The notes under the pieces: generated by a model
What the model saw: only the letters and a program-made list of their open reading frames with translations
Told to the model about the DNA's origin: nothing
Database searches by the model: none
Shown: positions 44,397 to 54,403 of the stretch, in pieces
Position numbering within the stretch: the stretch's first letter is position 1
Layout of the letters: each line of letters starts with the position of its first letter
Program-made: the position numbers and the translations under genes
Assembly (NCBI RefSeq): GCF_020166395.1
Contig: NZ_JAIQXU010000002.1
Span: 1-64,000, forward strand
DNA from: Deinococcus betulae
GTDB lineage: Bacteria > Deinococcota > Deinococci > Deinococcales > Deinococcaceae
Length of the DNA stretch: 64,000 nt
Reading direction: 5' to 3'

Positions 44397-45389
44397 TTAC
44401 GCCCGGCGGGCGTGCTTGTCCTCCCGGACATGAATGGTCTGGGTGGGGGTCAGGACCTCTGGGCGCTGGACACCACTCAGGGCGTCAAACAGCAGCCCTG
44501 GCAGGTTAACGCCGGACGCCAGGGCGTTGCGGATGCCGCCCGAGGCGCGGGTGTTGATTTCCAGTAGATGCGGCACCCCTGCGCGGTCGTCACGGGTCTG
44601 GAAATTGAACAGGCCGCTCAGGTGATAGCGGTGCGCCATTTCGCGGGCCACCTCGACCAGATCGGGGCGGGGCTCGATAATCTGTTCCTGCCGGACTTTG
44701 CGGCGGACCACGCACCCCAGCAGGTCGCCGTGCAGGGCGGCGCAGTCCACGCTGCGCTCGTCGCCTTCCAGGGTGTGCATCAGCAGGTATTCGGGCCACG
44801 TGTCGGCGGCGGCGATCATTTCCCGGGCAGCGGCTGTACTCATCTCGTACAGCTGGCCCTTAAGAAAACTATTCACGCGCGGTACGTCATTCAGAATCCG
44901 GAAGCCACTGGCGTAAATGCCCTCGGTGGGTTTCATGCACAGTCGCACGCCCGCCTGGGTCAGTGCCGCGCGGCCCGCATCGAACTCGTCCAGGGTCTGG
45001 AACATCACCCAGCGCGGCAGCGGGAGAAGGGCCTCGGGCCAATCGGCCATGAACCGCCCCTTGTTGTTAATCAGGCGCAGGGTCTCTGGGGCCGCCGGCA
45101 CGACCGCCTGCGGAAAACGCTCTGGCTGCTCGGCGAACTGCTCGGCCAGCTTGCCTGGCAGGAACGCGTCAATGCGCAGCACGCGCAGCAGGTCTTCAAT
45201 GTAGTCCAGGTAAGGCTCTGACTCGATATTTTTCGGCTCCAGCAGGGTGGTCATGCCGCATTCGCGCGCGGCGTCCAGCATGGCGTGATGGGGGTCAGTA
45301 TGCGACACGACGACCTCATGGCCGCTGTACTGAAGTGCGCGCAGCTGGTCGGCGGTGCCCGTGAAATTCTTGTTGAAATAAACCTTCAT
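44397..45389 (-). CDS. ATP-grasp enzyme of the Ter biosynthetic module
   Basis: 330 residues from the ATG at 45389, with GGAGAT upstream; the open frame extends to 45512 without conservation. It starts MKVYFNKNFTGTADQL, a Rossmann-like pre-ATP-grasp part (EVVVSHTDPHH). The ATP-grasp core shows LCMKPTEGIYASGFRIL, YLLMHTLEGDERSVDCA and, at the end, LLEINTRASGGIRNAL, whose Glu and Asn bind magnesium. Such enzymes join a carboxylate to an amine or thiol using ATP. It is the first gene of the five-gene biosynthetic run. Confidence 0.88.
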   Translation of the reverse strand: MKVYFNKNFTGTADQLRALQYSGHEVVVSHTDPHHAMLDAARECGMTTLLEPKNIESEPYLDYIEDLLRVLRIDAFLPGKLAEQFAEQPERFPQAVVPAAPETLRLINNKGRFMADWPEALLPLPRWVMFQTLDEFDAGRAALTQAGVRLCMKPTEGIYASGFRILNDVPRVNSFLKGQLYEMSTAAAREMIAAADTWPEYLLMHTLEGDERSVDCAALHGDLLGCVVRRKVRQEQIIEPRPDLVEVAREMAHRYHLSGLFNFQTRDDRAGVPHLLEINTRASGGIRNALASGVNLPGLLFDALSGVQRPEVLTPTQTIHVREDKHARRA

Positions 45390-45645
45390 GGTATCTCCGG
45401 AACGTAAAACGGCAGGCGAAAGCCTGGGGTGTGAAGACCGACTTCGGGAGAGCCGCCGGCGAGAACGGCTCCCTCCGAGCGGCCCTGGACAGCTGTGCAG
45501 CACAGGGGGCATGTTAGTAAACCCGTTCTGGGCTGCGGGCCTGACAGACCGAAGCCGTCTGACACGCCCAGGCCGTCCGCTCTCGGGTTAAATTGGCGTC
45601 CTGTGCGCTGGGGAGGGCCTCAGACCACAGCGGCCCTGACGCGGC

Positions 45646-46425
45646 TCAGGCCAGGCTGCTCACGGCGATATGGGTCGGGGTCAGAAAGACCTGACCGGGG
45701 CCGTCCAGGGTGTACACCAGCCCTTCGCCGCTGCGCAGAGAATTGCGCAGACCGCGCACCAGCGGCCCCAGCCGGGGATTCATGGTGGCGGTGTACATCA
45801 GCATCATGTCGCCGTCCACGGTGACGGTTTCACCTGGGGGCACGTCCAGCATCTCGATTTCGTGCACGCTGACCGGGGACTCGATGACCAGGAGGCCGCG
45901 GCCGTCCAGGCGGGGCTGCATGAGCCCGTTGCCGCTGAGCGCCCCCTGCACTTTGCTGTGCTGGTGGGTGCTGAGCCGCAGCGTGCCCTGCGCGGCGTAG
46001 TAGGCCTTATCGTCCACCAGCATGCTGTCGCCACTTTCCATGTTGGCAAAGACAAAGTGCTTGTGGGTGGGTTCCGTCCAGACCTCGCCGGTGCCCGAGA
46101 CGCGGGTGCCGTAGGCCGATTCGCCGGTGCCCGCGCTGCGCATGGCGCGGCCAAGGAAGCCGCCCGCCTGGCCCGGCTGCTGCTGAATCACCTCGTATTT
46201 CAGGCGGCCGTGGGCGTACGAGAGGATGCCCGGCTCCAGAACCACACTGTCTTCCTGAAGCGTGAACTTGATCTGGCGCTGGCCGGTGTCGGCATAAATC
46301 TCTCGGAAGGTGGGTTCCTGCCCAGCAGCCCCCTGAATCAGCTGAGAGCTAACCTTGCAGATCGCATACAGTTCGGCCGTCAGACCGCCGTTCTGTTCCC
46401 TACTGAGCGCAATGCGGTAACTCAT
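45646..46425 (-). CDS. AIM24-family protein
   Basis: 259 residues, beta-rich with repeated Gly turns: VLEPGILSYAHGRLKYEV, YAAQGTLRLSTHQHS, SGNGLMQPRLDGRGLLVIESP, VDGDMMLMYTATM, GEGLVYTLDGPGQVFLTP. The pattern is that of AIM24/TIGR00266-like proteins and of the C-terminal domain of the TerD fusion at 31152. These beta-helix-like proteins are often linked to membranes and Ter systems. It lies 256 bases upstream of the ATP-grasp gene in the same direction. Confidence 0.8.
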   Translation of the reverse strand: MSYRIALSREQNGGLTAELYAICKVSSQLIQGAAGQEPTFREIYADTGQRQIKFTLQEDSVVLEPGILSYAHGRLKYEVIQQQPGQAGGFLGRAMRSAGTGESAYGTRVSGTGEVWTEPTHKHFVFANMESGDSMLVDDKAYYAAQGTLRLSTHQHSKVQGALSGNGLMQPRLDGRGLLVIESPVSVHEIEMLDVPPGETVTVDGDMMLMYTATMNPRLGPLVRGLRNSLRSGEGLVYTLDGPGQVFLTPTHIAVSSLA

Positions 46426-46726
46426 GTCCCTAGAGTAAGTGAGGGTGAGCGGCTTGTGCGGAGATCTGAGCTGCGCCCTGCGGTCAGGAAGGCCGCAGAG
46501 GCCTCAGCACCGGGTTTAAGCAGGCTGATGACCTGTAGGGACAAGCCCTTTGACCCCAGCTCACATCTTCTGTCACAGGGGTCGCACGAGAGTTGGAACA
46601 GAATTTCCCGCTAACGGTTCATCAGCAAGGAAGTGACCTTCTACATGGGCGTCGAATCCCTGTCGCCTCAGGCAGGTGGCTCAACAAGCCAGCTGGAGGA
46701 AGAATATAGAGTCTGCGGTCGCAGGG
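46426..46726. other. Short gene-free interval
   Basis: About 300 bases between the AIM24 gene and the end of the hydrolase gene. I see no ORF, hairpin or promoter that I can support; the AIM24 promoter should lie here. Confidence 0.4.
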
Positions 46727-47947
46727 CTAAAGTTCCTCATCGGGTAGGACCCGGCGTACGAAGCGGGTGAGCACCTGCTCGTAGCGCTCCGGATTGATGT
46801 TCCAGGGCCGGACGTGCTCTGCCCCCTCGAAACGGTGGTACTCCACGATGTCGGGCCGGGCATGGGCCAGCCGTTCCACATGCGCCACGGGCACCGTGCG
46901 GTCCGCGCTGCCGTGAAACAGCAGCATCGGGGTGGTGAAGCGGTACATGACGCTGTGGTGGTCGATGGCGTCGAAGTCCTGCCCGCTCTTGAACACCGTC
47001 AGCCACTCCACCAGTCCAGCGAGGGGCAGCAGACGGTAGCGCCGGGCGTAGTGGCGAATCAGGGAGCGCCACTCCAGCGGCGGCGAGTCCAGAATCACGC
47101 CGCGAATTAGGGGAGCCAGGGCGCTGTAGCGCAAAAAGGCCAGTGTAATTCCGCCTCCCATGCTAAAGCCCATCAGCAGCACGCGGCGCGCGCCGTGCTC
47201 ACGGGCGTACCGTACCGCCGCCTCCAGGTCCTGCCACTCCTCGGCGCTGAGGCGGTACACGCCCTGCCGGGTGCGGGGCGCGCCGTGGGCGTTGCGGTAG
47301 GTGATGGTCAGGCTCGACAACCCCAGCCGGGCGAAGGTGGGCAGAATGCGCAGGGCGTCCTGCCGCAGGCCCTTGTAGCCGTGGGTCACGATCACCCAGT
47401 CGGTGCCCGCCGCCCCACCGCCCGGGCCTCCGGGCACCAGCCAGGCGGGCATGAGGCCGTGTTCTGCCGGAACGAGCACGTCCTCGTATGGCAGGCCGCG
47501 CGAGGCAGGGGTGCCCAAGCCCACCGTGCTGGGCCGCACCTCCTGACCTGGGAGCAGCGCCGCTTCCTGCCACTCCACGGCGCGGGTGACGGTGCGCCGG
47601 GTCTGCTCCAGTGTGGGTCCGAGTTGGGCAAGGAACCGGACGCCTGCAGGATCGTCCCACTCCAGCCCCAGGACCCCGGGACGAATGGTGGCCGGGTTGC
47701 GGGTCAGAAGGAGTCTGGGGGGCTGCCCATCATCCAGAACGCCGAGTACACGGGTTCGGGGTACGCGGCGACGCACCGCCGGAGCCCACACGAGGGCATC
47801 AGCGAAGTGCCAGCCCGTGCTGAGCAGCCCGGTCACCGCCACACCCAGTCCCAGCAGGACCCAGGGCAGACGTGAACGGCGGCGCGGCGTGGCAGAAGGC
47901 GGAAGACTCACTCCAAAACGTTGACATATGCCCACAGCATCGGTCAT
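46727..47947 (-). CDS. Membrane-anchored alpha/beta hydrolase
   Basis: 406 residues. One N-terminal membrane helix (WVLLGLGVAVTGLLSTGW) is followed by an alpha/beta-hydrolase domain with VIVTHGYKG (oxyanion region), the nucleophile elbow GFSMGG, HGSADRTVP carrying a candidate acid, and EGAEHVRPW with the catalytic His. It resembles serine peptidase or esterase types of the BEM46/FrsA-like group. The substrate is not predictable. The start is ATG 47947; a GTG at MTDAVGICQRFG-V is an alternative with a better GGA spacing. Confidence 0.82.
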   Translation of the reverse strand: MTDAVGICQRFGVSLPPSATPRRRSRLPWVLLGLGVAVTGLLSTGWHFADALVWAPAVRRRVPRTRVLGVLDDGQPPRLLLTRNPATIRPGVLGLEWDDPAGVRFLAQLGPTLEQTRRTVTRAVEWQEAALLPGQEVRPSTVGLGTPASRGLPYEDVLVPAEHGLMPAWLVPGGPGGGAAGTDWVIVTHGYKGLRQDALRILPTFARLGLSSLTITYRNAHGAPRTRQGVYRLSAEEWQDLEAAVRYAREHGARRVLLMGFSMGGGITLAFLRYSALAPLIRGVILDSPPLEWRSLIRHYARRYRLLPLAGLVEWLTVFKSGQDFDAIDHHSVMYRFTTPMLLFHGSADRTVPVAHVERLAHARPDIVEYHRFEGAEHVRPWNINPERYEQVLTRFVRRVLPDEEL

Positions 47948-48493
47948 TCCCTTTTTTCTTCATCGGCTTGTGTTCGGGTTTCTCAGTGCACCCTGCGATG
48001 AAGGTTCAACCAGGCAGCGATACCGACAGTTCGGTCCTTGACCCGGCTCTGGAAGTCGGCTTCACGGTCGGCATGAACTGACGAACCGGCATAGCTCCGA
48101 TTTTACTCATGCAACACGGATTCCACGGCAAGAGCACTCCAGGGAGGTGCAACGGGGGCTTCTCTTTAACACCTGCGGGACCCGACGGGAACAGGATGCA
48201 GGGCTGCAGGTGTGGGCACCAGCGATAACGCAACGTTATGGTGGCTCACGGCCTCCTGGCCTCCCAGCGTGTGGGCTCCACGTGATTCACACCACACCGC
48301 CCTTAGAAGGGCGCACACTCGGTTCAACTCGGTGACCGGCCTTCCGTCTGTCCGAGCGCCTCAAGCCTTGAGGCAGCTGCGGCAGTCGCAGACCTGCGGC
48401 GGTTTGTCTGGTTCTGAAGACCGCGTCCCATCCCGCGATCAGTTCTTCTGCACCCGCACGCTACTAGCGTGTCTTCCCACGCCGGGTGACCCT
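47948..48493. other. Gene-free region
   Basis: About 545 bases between the divergent hydrolase and small signalling gene. Open frames here show no credible protein. I see nothing further. Confidence 0.4.
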
Positions 48494-48724
48494 ATGACGA
48501 CCGACCAGTTGACAAGCCTTGAACTCCACCTTTCCGCAGAAGCGCAAGCCCAGCTCGACGAACTGCGCCGCCTGATTCTGAGGTGCCAGCGCCACACGGA
48601 CCAAGCGAGCCTCTTGGTCCGTCAAAGTTCTCAACTGGTGGAAGCGAGTCTAACTTGCATGAACAGCAGTGCTGGCTCAATGGTCCGTCACGGAGCTGTG
48701 GACCTCGCCCGGCGTTCGAGCTGA
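48494..48724 (+). CDS. Small helical protein upstream of a CheB gene
   Basis: 76 residues: MTTDQLTSLELHLSAEAQAQLDEL, then helical sequence to RRSS. The frame is open far upstream (48212) but the coding-like part starts here. A weak GGGTGA precedes it. No domain is recognised. It lies 73 bases before the CheB start in the same direction and may be co-transcribed. Confidence 0.45.
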   Translation: MTTDQLTSLELHLSAEAQAQLDELRRLILRCQRHTDQASLLVRQSSQLVEASLTCMNSSAGSMVRHGAVDLARRSS

Positions 48725-48797
48725 AGCCTGTCGCGCACGCTGCCCTTCTATTGGAGTGCCACCACGCCGTCCACCTACAAGCGCCACAATAGGCATC

Positions 48798-49814
48798 ATG
48801 GTTTCTGCTCCCATCGTCGTCGTCGGCGCATCTGCCGGCGGCATCGAAGCCCTTCAAGCCCTGGTCGCCGGACTCCCACACGATTTTCCAGCGGCGGTCT
48901 GCGTCGTGCTGCACCTGAATGCCTCCACCCCCAGCGCCCTCCCAGACATCCTCAGCCGGGCTGGGCCGCTTCCTGCGCACCATCCCTCCGACGGAGAGGC
49001 CATTCGCCCCGGCTGCATCTACGTCGCGCCCCCGGACCACCACCTGCTGGTCGATGGGGACAGGCTGGGTATCAAGAAAGGCCCCAAGGAAAGCCGCTTC
49101 CGACCAGCGGTCGACGCCTTATTCCGCTCTGCCGCACATACCCGCGCGCCGAACGTGATCGGCGTGGTGCTCTCCGGCGTGCTCGACGACGGCACCTCGG
49201 GCCTCTGGAACATCAAACGGCTGGGCGGCCTGGCAGTCGTGCAAGATCCCGCAGAGGCCGCCTTCAGTGATATGCCCCGTCACGCCCTCGAACAGGTGGA
49301 AGTGGATTATCAGGCCCGTGCTCGGGACATGGGCGCTCTCCTCGCCCGGCTGATTCGGGACTCTGCCCCTGCGCAGACAGAGGTTGACATGAGCGAACAG
49401 GAACGGGGACGCCTCAAAATGGAAGTCCAGATGGCCGCCGAGGGACCGGAGTCTCCAGCAAGCGTGGGGCGCCTCGGGCCTTACACCCCGTTTACCTGCC
49501 CGGAATGTCACGGTGCCATGGTGCAGATTCAGGAGGAGGAGGCGCTGCGCTTCCGGTGTCACACCGGGCATGGTTACACGGCGCACGCCCTGCTGGCCGA
49601 GCTGTCCGAGAGCATTGAGGACAAGCTCTACCAGACACAGCGGGTGATGGAGGAAAGCTTTCTGTTGCTGGAGCGGCTGGGCCAACGGCTGCCGGGCGCG
49701 CGGGCGGAGGCCCTACTGAACCAAGCCCAGCTCCTTGAGCAGCGGGCGAACCTCCTACACCGTCTGGTGCTCACCTACACGCCCTTGGCAGATGCAGAAC
49801 CCTTACCAGAGTGA
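48798..49814 (+). CDS. cheB: CheB-type methylesterase with C-terminal zinc-ribbon-like domain
   Basis: 338 residues from the ATG at 48798. The CheB catalytic triad is visible: Ser in VVGASAGGIEAL, His in VVLHLNAST, Asp in VLSGVLDDGTSGL. There is no N-terminal receiver domain. From about residue 230 a second domain carries TCPECHGAMV and RFRCHTGHGYT, a C-x-x-C plus C-x-x-x-H set, followed by a long helix. The same tail occurs in the CheB at 54400. Such stand-alone enzymes remove methyl esters from glutamates on receptors or other partners; no receptor is seen in the window. Confidence 0.88.
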   Translation: MVSAPIVVVGASAGGIEALQALVAGLPHDFPAAVCVVLHLNASTPSALPDILSRAGPLPAHHPSDGEAIRPGCIYVAPPDHHLLVDGDRLGIKKGPKESRFRPAVDALFRSAAHTRAPNVIGVVLSGVLDDGTSGLWNIKRLGGLAVVQDPAEAAFSDMPRHALEQVEVDYQARARDMGALLARLIRDSAPAQTEVDMSEQERGRLKMEVQMAAEGPESPASVGRLGPYTPFTCPECHGAMVQIQEEEALRFRCHTGHGYTAHALLAELSESIEDKLYQTQRVMEESFLLLERLGQRLPGARAEALLNQAQLLEQRANLLHRLVLTYTPLADAEPLPE

Positions 49815-49828
49815 CGCCTCGCCCAACT

Positions 49829-52819
49829 TCAAGAATCACTCCCAGGTTCCTGCGCGTCTCCGGTGAGATCCTCGCCTTCCACTGCCGCACGGCGGAGCAA
49901 GGCCGTCACGTCTTCGAGCTTGAGCAACAGCAGGACACCTGCCCGGTCATCGCTCACGATGGGTTCCACCTCAACCTTCATCCTGCGCCTGCCTAGATGG
50001 GGCAACTGGAGGTCGATGACCCGGTCCACGACCCCTTCTTCTGTGGCGACGACGTCGTGCAGCAGGCCGATCAGCTCCGGCGTATCCAGCGCGAAGTTGC
50101 CCAGGTTATATACGCGCTCACCCTTGACTTGCGCCCAACTGGCATGCAACAGGCTCAGCAGGGCGCGGTTAGCGGTCAGAACCCGCAAGTCGTTATCCAG
50201 AATCAGCAGGGGATCGTGGAGGCTGTTCAGGACCTGCTCGGCGTAGGCAGCCGTGTCCTGAACCTGCTGCTCCAGAGACTTGACGAGGTGGATGTTGGTA
50301 AACGCCACCACCACGCCGTCGATGAAGTTGTCTGAAGTACGGTAGGGGGTGATCCGCATCAGGTACCACAATCCGTCCCGCGTCTGGACCTGCGCCTCGA
50401 AGACCTCCAGGGTGTCCAGCACCCGGGCAATGTCGCGCGCGAGGAATTCATACTGCAAGTTGACGCTGATGTCGCTGATAGGCCGTCCCACATCCACCGG
50501 CATCAGGTTGATGACCTGCGAGATCTGCGGGGTGAAGCGCTTGATCTTGAGGGCGTTGTCCAGGAACACCGTGGCGATGCCTGCGCTGTCGAGCAGGTTC
50601 TTCAGGTCGTCGTTGGCCTGGGCGAGGTCGTGAATCACGCGGTGGTGCTCCGCGTTAATGGTGGTGAGTTCCTCGTTGAGGGACTGAAGCTCTTCCTTGG
50701 AGGTGGTGAGTTCCTCGTTGGTGCTCTGAAGCTCCTCGTTGGTCGTCTGAAGTTCCTCGTTGGCGCTCCGGAGTTCCTCCATGGACACGCCCATCTCTTC
50801 AACAGTGGCCTGCAACGTTTCCTTACTGTACTGAAGCTCACGTTGTAAGGTCAGCATTGGGTCGGCCTGGTCTGGTGGGGTCGGCACCGCCCCTCCCTCC
50901 GGCCGCTCCTGAAACTCAATCAGCAGGAGGCCGGGCATGAGTCCCGGCACCGGACGTACCGTGAGGTCCACCGTACGGAGCAATCCCTCCACCTCAACGG
51001 GGACGCCCGCCCGCACCACCTCCCGGCGTTCCGAAATGGCCTGCCGCACGGCGGCGGGGAGTTCGTAGCGCAGGTTTCCGCGCGCCATCTCGAAGACGTT
51101 GGTCAGCACCGTTCCCGCCGGCAGTTCCAGGTAACGGGCGGTGGGGCCGTGGACAAATAGGATCTCGCCCGACTCTCCCACCATGACGGCCGGCGGCACG
51201 TGCTGGGCGAGCAGCAGACCCTGCGCGAGTTGCGCCACATTTTCCGTTCGAGCGGGACGCGGCGGCGCCACGCTTCGGGGAGGAGAAGGAACCAGACTGT
51301 TGGTGCTGAACACCTGACCGACTGGCAACGCGGCGGACACGCCGTCGCCACGCTGGTGGATTTTCCAGCGCAGGTTCAGGGGGCTGAAGTGATCCCGGTC
51401 CCGACCGACCGTCTCGCTCGCCCCCAGGAACAGCAGGCCCCCCGAGCGGAGAGCAAAGTGAAACACCGACATGATCTCGGCCTGCAACTCGGATGACAGG
51501 TAGATCAGCATGTTGCGGCAACACAACAGGTCCAGCCGCGTAAAAGGGGGATCCCCGAAGGTGTTGTGAATGGCGAACGTCACCAGATTCCGGATTTCCG
51601 GGCGCACCTGATACCCGCCGTCTTGCTTGTGAAAGGCGCGCTGCAGTCGCGCTGGCGAGACGACGTACTCGATCTCGCGGGGGTAGAGCGCAGTACGGGC
51701 CTTTTCAATGGCTTCCGGGTCGATATCTGTGGCGAAGACCTGCACCTTGAAGGCCCTCTCGTCCTTCAGTTCCTCCATCAGTTCGTGCAGCACGATGGCA
51801 ACCGAGTACGCCTCCTCGCCGGTTGAACAGCCTGCCACCCACACCCGGACATTGTCCATCTCCTGCTTGTGGGCCGGGATGTAGTCCCGCAAATGCTCCT
51901 TGAGTTCGTCAAAGGCTTCGACGTCGCGGAAAAAGCTCGTGACGTTGATGGTGAAGTCCTGAAACAATGCCTGAATCTCTTCTGGGGAGTCCTGAAGAAG
52001 TCTCAGGTACGCGGTGATGTCCTCCAGACGGTGGCTTTTCATCCGGCGGTCAATGCGCCGCACCAGCGTGCTGCGCTTGTAGCGGGTGAAGTCATGGCCA
52101 GTGCGGACCCGCACGAGGCGCAGGATCTTTTGAAGCGGCGCACCCGGCTGGCCGCCCTCGTTTGACACGTCTTCCGTGCGTAACGCCGCCTTCTGGGTCA
52201 CGAAGGTATAGAGCCTGGGAGCCAGTTCCTCAGCGGGGAGCACGTCGTTGGCGAGCTGCGTTTCGGCAGCGCTGCGCGGCATGCTGGGATACTCCGCTGT
52301 CTGGGGGTCTTGCACCAGCACCAGGCCGAAGTGTTCCCGGATGGCCTGCACGCCGCGCGTCCCGTCACGGCCCATCCCCGATAGGATGATGCCGACGCCA
52401 CGCTCGCCCTGGTCGGCGGCGAGCGACTCTAGAAAATGGTCGATGACCTTGCCCTTCGCCAGCTCGAGGTCGTCGAGAAGCAAGATGCCGTTCATAATGG
52501 TGAGGCTGTGGCCGGGTGGAAGCACGTATACCTGATCAGGCTGGGCCGCCAAACCGTCCTCAATGAGAACAATGGGCATGGACGTACAGCGTTGCAGAAT
52601 ATCGGGCATCAAGCCTTGGTGGTGCGGGTCGAGATGAGGCACCACCACGAACGCCATGCCGCTTCCCTGTGGGAGGCTGAGGAAGAAGCGCTCGTAGCCG
52701 TCGAGTGCCCCCGCTGACCCGCCGATGCCCACGATAATGGTAGGCCGCGTGGTCAGAGTACCCACTGGCTCGGTTGGCAGGAGTGTAGGTGCGGTGGTGA
52801 CTGGACGTTCATCTGACAT
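49829..52819 (-). CDS. CheB-CheR fusion with coiled coil and PAS domains
   Basis: 996 residues from the ATG at 52819 (GAGGAT upstream). CheB part: GIGGSAGALDG, VVPHLDPHH, ILSGMGRDGTRG. CheR part: FFRDVEAFDELK, VWVAGCSTGEEAYSVAI (SAM site), DIDPEAIEKA, LLCCRNMLIYL. Then a small PAS-like domain, a coiled coil with the repeated T-N-E-E-L-Q-S pattern (about 680-740), and two PAS domains (FLDNALKIKRFTPQ, LLILDNDLRVLTANRALL). It joins methyltransferase and methylesterase in one chain with sensors. There is no kinase domain, so it may signal to the kinase encoded divergently at 53066. Confidence 0.9.
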   Translation of the reverse strand: MSDERPVTTAPTLLPTEPVGTLTTRPTIIVGIGGSAGALDGYERFFLSLPQGSGMAFVVVPHLDPHHQGLMPDILQRCTSMPIVLIEDGLAAQPDQVYVLPPGHSLTIMNGILLLDDLELAKGKVIDHFLESLAADQGERGVGIILSGMGRDGTRGVQAIREHFGLVLVQDPQTAEYPSMPRSAAETQLANDVLPAEELAPRLYTFVTQKAALRTEDVSNEGGQPGAPLQKILRLVRVRTGHDFTRYKRSTLVRRIDRRMKSHRLEDITAYLRLLQDSPEEIQALFQDFTINVTSFFRDVEAFDELKEHLRDYIPAHKQEMDNVRVWVAGCSTGEEAYSVAIVLHELMEELKDERAFKVQVFATDIDPEAIEKARTALYPREIEYVVSPARLQRAFHKQDGGYQVRPEIRNLVTFAIHNTFGDPPFTRLDLLCCRNMLIYLSSELQAEIMSVFHFALRSGGLLFLGASETVGRDRDHFSPLNLRWKIHQRGDGVSAALPVGQVFSTNSLVPSPPRSVAPPRPARTENVAQLAQGLLLAQHVPPAVMVGESGEILFVHGPTARYLELPAGTVLTNVFEMARGNLRYELPAAVRQAISERREVVRAGVPVEVEGLLRTVDLTVRPVPGLMPGLLLIEFQERPEGGAVPTPPDQADPMLTLQRELQYSKETLQATVEEMGVSMEELRSANEELQTTNEELQSTNEELTTSKEELQSLNEELTTINAEHHRVIHDLAQANDDLKNLLDSAGIATVFLDNALKIKRFTPQISQVINLMPVDVGRPISDISVNLQYEFLARDIARVLDTLEVFEAQVQTRDGLWYLMRITPYRTSDNFIDGVVVAFTNIHLVKSLEQQVQDTAAYAEQVLNSLHDPLLILDNDLRVLTANRALLSLLHASWAQVKGERVYNLGNFALDTPELIGLLHDVVATEEGVVDRVIDLQLPHLGRRRMKVEVEPIVSDDRAGVLLLLKLEDVTALLRRAAVEGEDLTGDAQEPGSDS

Positions 52820-53065
52820 GATCGAATCCTCGAAACCATAGGCTTTTCGCAGTGCCCTCGGGTGAGCGCGGTCCCGGGAAACTGAGGACGAAGTGAAGTC
52901 CACGCTGATCTACAGTCTTAAGGACTGGGATATGCTGACGTTTGAACCCACGCCGTTTGGTTTCATTCTCCCGACTATTTGCATCAAAAACCAGGTTGGA
53001 TGTGACAAACTGCCACGACACCCCCCCGAACCAGCAGGCCGGGCCGAACTCAATCAGGTGTCAAC

Positions 53066-54403
53066 GTGAGCAGAGAACCCGAAGGTACCGACGACCTGCG
53101 TGAACAGGCGGAACGTGAACTTCAGACGCAGCCGCCCGTCACGTTGCCTTCCGTGCCCAATGATCCGGAGCAATTACTGCGGGAACTTCAGCAGGAGCGC
53201 CAGGAGTTGCAGGTCCATCAGATCGAACTGCGTCTCCAAAACGACGAACTCGTCCGGACCAATGCCGAGCTGGAGGAGGCCCGACAGGAGTATCAGGAGC
53301 TGTTCGATCATGCCCCTGTTGGCTACTTGACGCTCGACGGGGCGGGCAGCGTTCAGCGCGTGAATCTCACGCTGTGCCGGATGCTGGGCGTGGAGCGGGC
53401 CCGGCTACTGAACCGGCGGTTCTCTGCGTTCCTCGACCCGGCGAGCATCAGCACCTTTACACTATTCCTGCGGCGGATGATGGAGCACTCCGGGCCCCGG
53501 ACCGCCGAACTCTGGCTGGTTAGTGCGGCCGGCACCCGCTTCGCAGCCCAGATTGAGGGCGAGGCGGTGCAGCGTTCTGGGGAGCGCGGCCCGCACGCCC
53601 GCCTGACTGTTACCGACATCACGCCGCAGCGCCAGGCCCAGGACGAGGTGCTACGGCTCAACGCGTCACTGGAGGAGCGGGTCAAGCAGCGAACTCAGCG
53701 GGTTCTGGAACTTAACGGGGAGTTAGAGACGTTCGTGTACGCCGTGACCCACGACCTGCAAACGCCCCTGCGGCACATCCGCAGCTTTATAGGTCTGCTC
53801 GTGGAACAGTACCAGCCTCTGGGAGCGGAGCAGGAACGTTACGCGCAGCACGTCGAGCATTCGGTGGACCGTATGGAGCAGCAACTCAGCACGCTGTTGA
53901 CCTTTTTCCGTACGGGGCAGGGACGCCTACGCTTTCAGGAGGTCAAGCTCGACTCCGTGATGCAGGAGGTCCGCAGGGACTTTGCGGCGGACTTGGAAGG
54001 CCGTGATGTGCAGCTGACAGTCGACGCGCTGCCCACCGTGCACGGCAACAGCCTCGCCTTGCAGCTCGTGTTTGCGAACCTGCTGGGCAACGCCCTCAAA
54101 TTCACGCGAGGCCGCGCCCCTGCCCGCATCAGCGTGTTTGCCCGTGAGAACGAGCGCGAGTTCATTCTCGGCGTGCGTGACAACGGAGTGGGGTTTAACA
54201 TGCGTCAGAAAGACCGGCTGTTCGCCGTGTTTCAGCGGCTCCACCGCCAGGGGGAGTTCGAGGGCAGTGGCGTGGGGCTGGCGCTGGTCCGGCGGGTGGT
54301 TCACCGGCACGGCGGGCGTACCTGGGCGGAGGGTAAGGTGGGCGAGGGAGCCACCTTCTGGGTGAGTCTGCCCCGAACTCCCCAGAGGGAGGACCTGGCG
54401 TGA
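53066..54403 (+). CDS. PAS sensor histidine kinase
   Basis: 445 residues from GTG 53066 with AGGTG upstream. A coiled coil (about 25-75) leads to a PAS domain (YQELFDHAPVGYLTLDGAG, MLGVERARLL). The H-box VTHDLQTPLRHIRSF carries the phosphorylated His; N-box NLLGNALKFTRG, G1 VRDNGVGFN, F-box FAVFQRLH and G2 GSGVGLALVRR are all present. No membrane helix, so it is cytosolic. It overlaps the following cheB by four bases. No response regulator gene is seen nearby. Confidence 0.9.
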   Translation: MSREPEGTDDLREQAERELQTQPPVTLPSVPNDPEQLLRELQQERQELQVHQIELRLQNDELVRTNAELEEARQEYQELFDHAPVGYLTLDGAGSVQRVNLTLCRMLGVERARLLNRRFSAFLDPASISTFTLFLRRMMEHSGPRTAELWLVSAAGTRFAAQIEGEAVQRSGERGPHARLTVTDITPQRQAQDEVLRLNASLEERVKQRTQRVLELNGELETFVYAVTHDLQTPLRHIRSFIGLLVEQYQPLGAEQERYAQHVEHSVDRMEQQLSTLLTFFRTGQGRLRFQEVKLDSVMQEVRRDFAADLEGRDVQLTVDALPTVHGNSLALQLVFANLLGNALKFTRGRAPARISVFARENEREFILGVRDNGVGFNMRQKDRLFAVFQRLHRQGEFEGSGVGLALVRRVVHRHGGRTWAEGKVGEGATFWVSLPRTPQREDLA

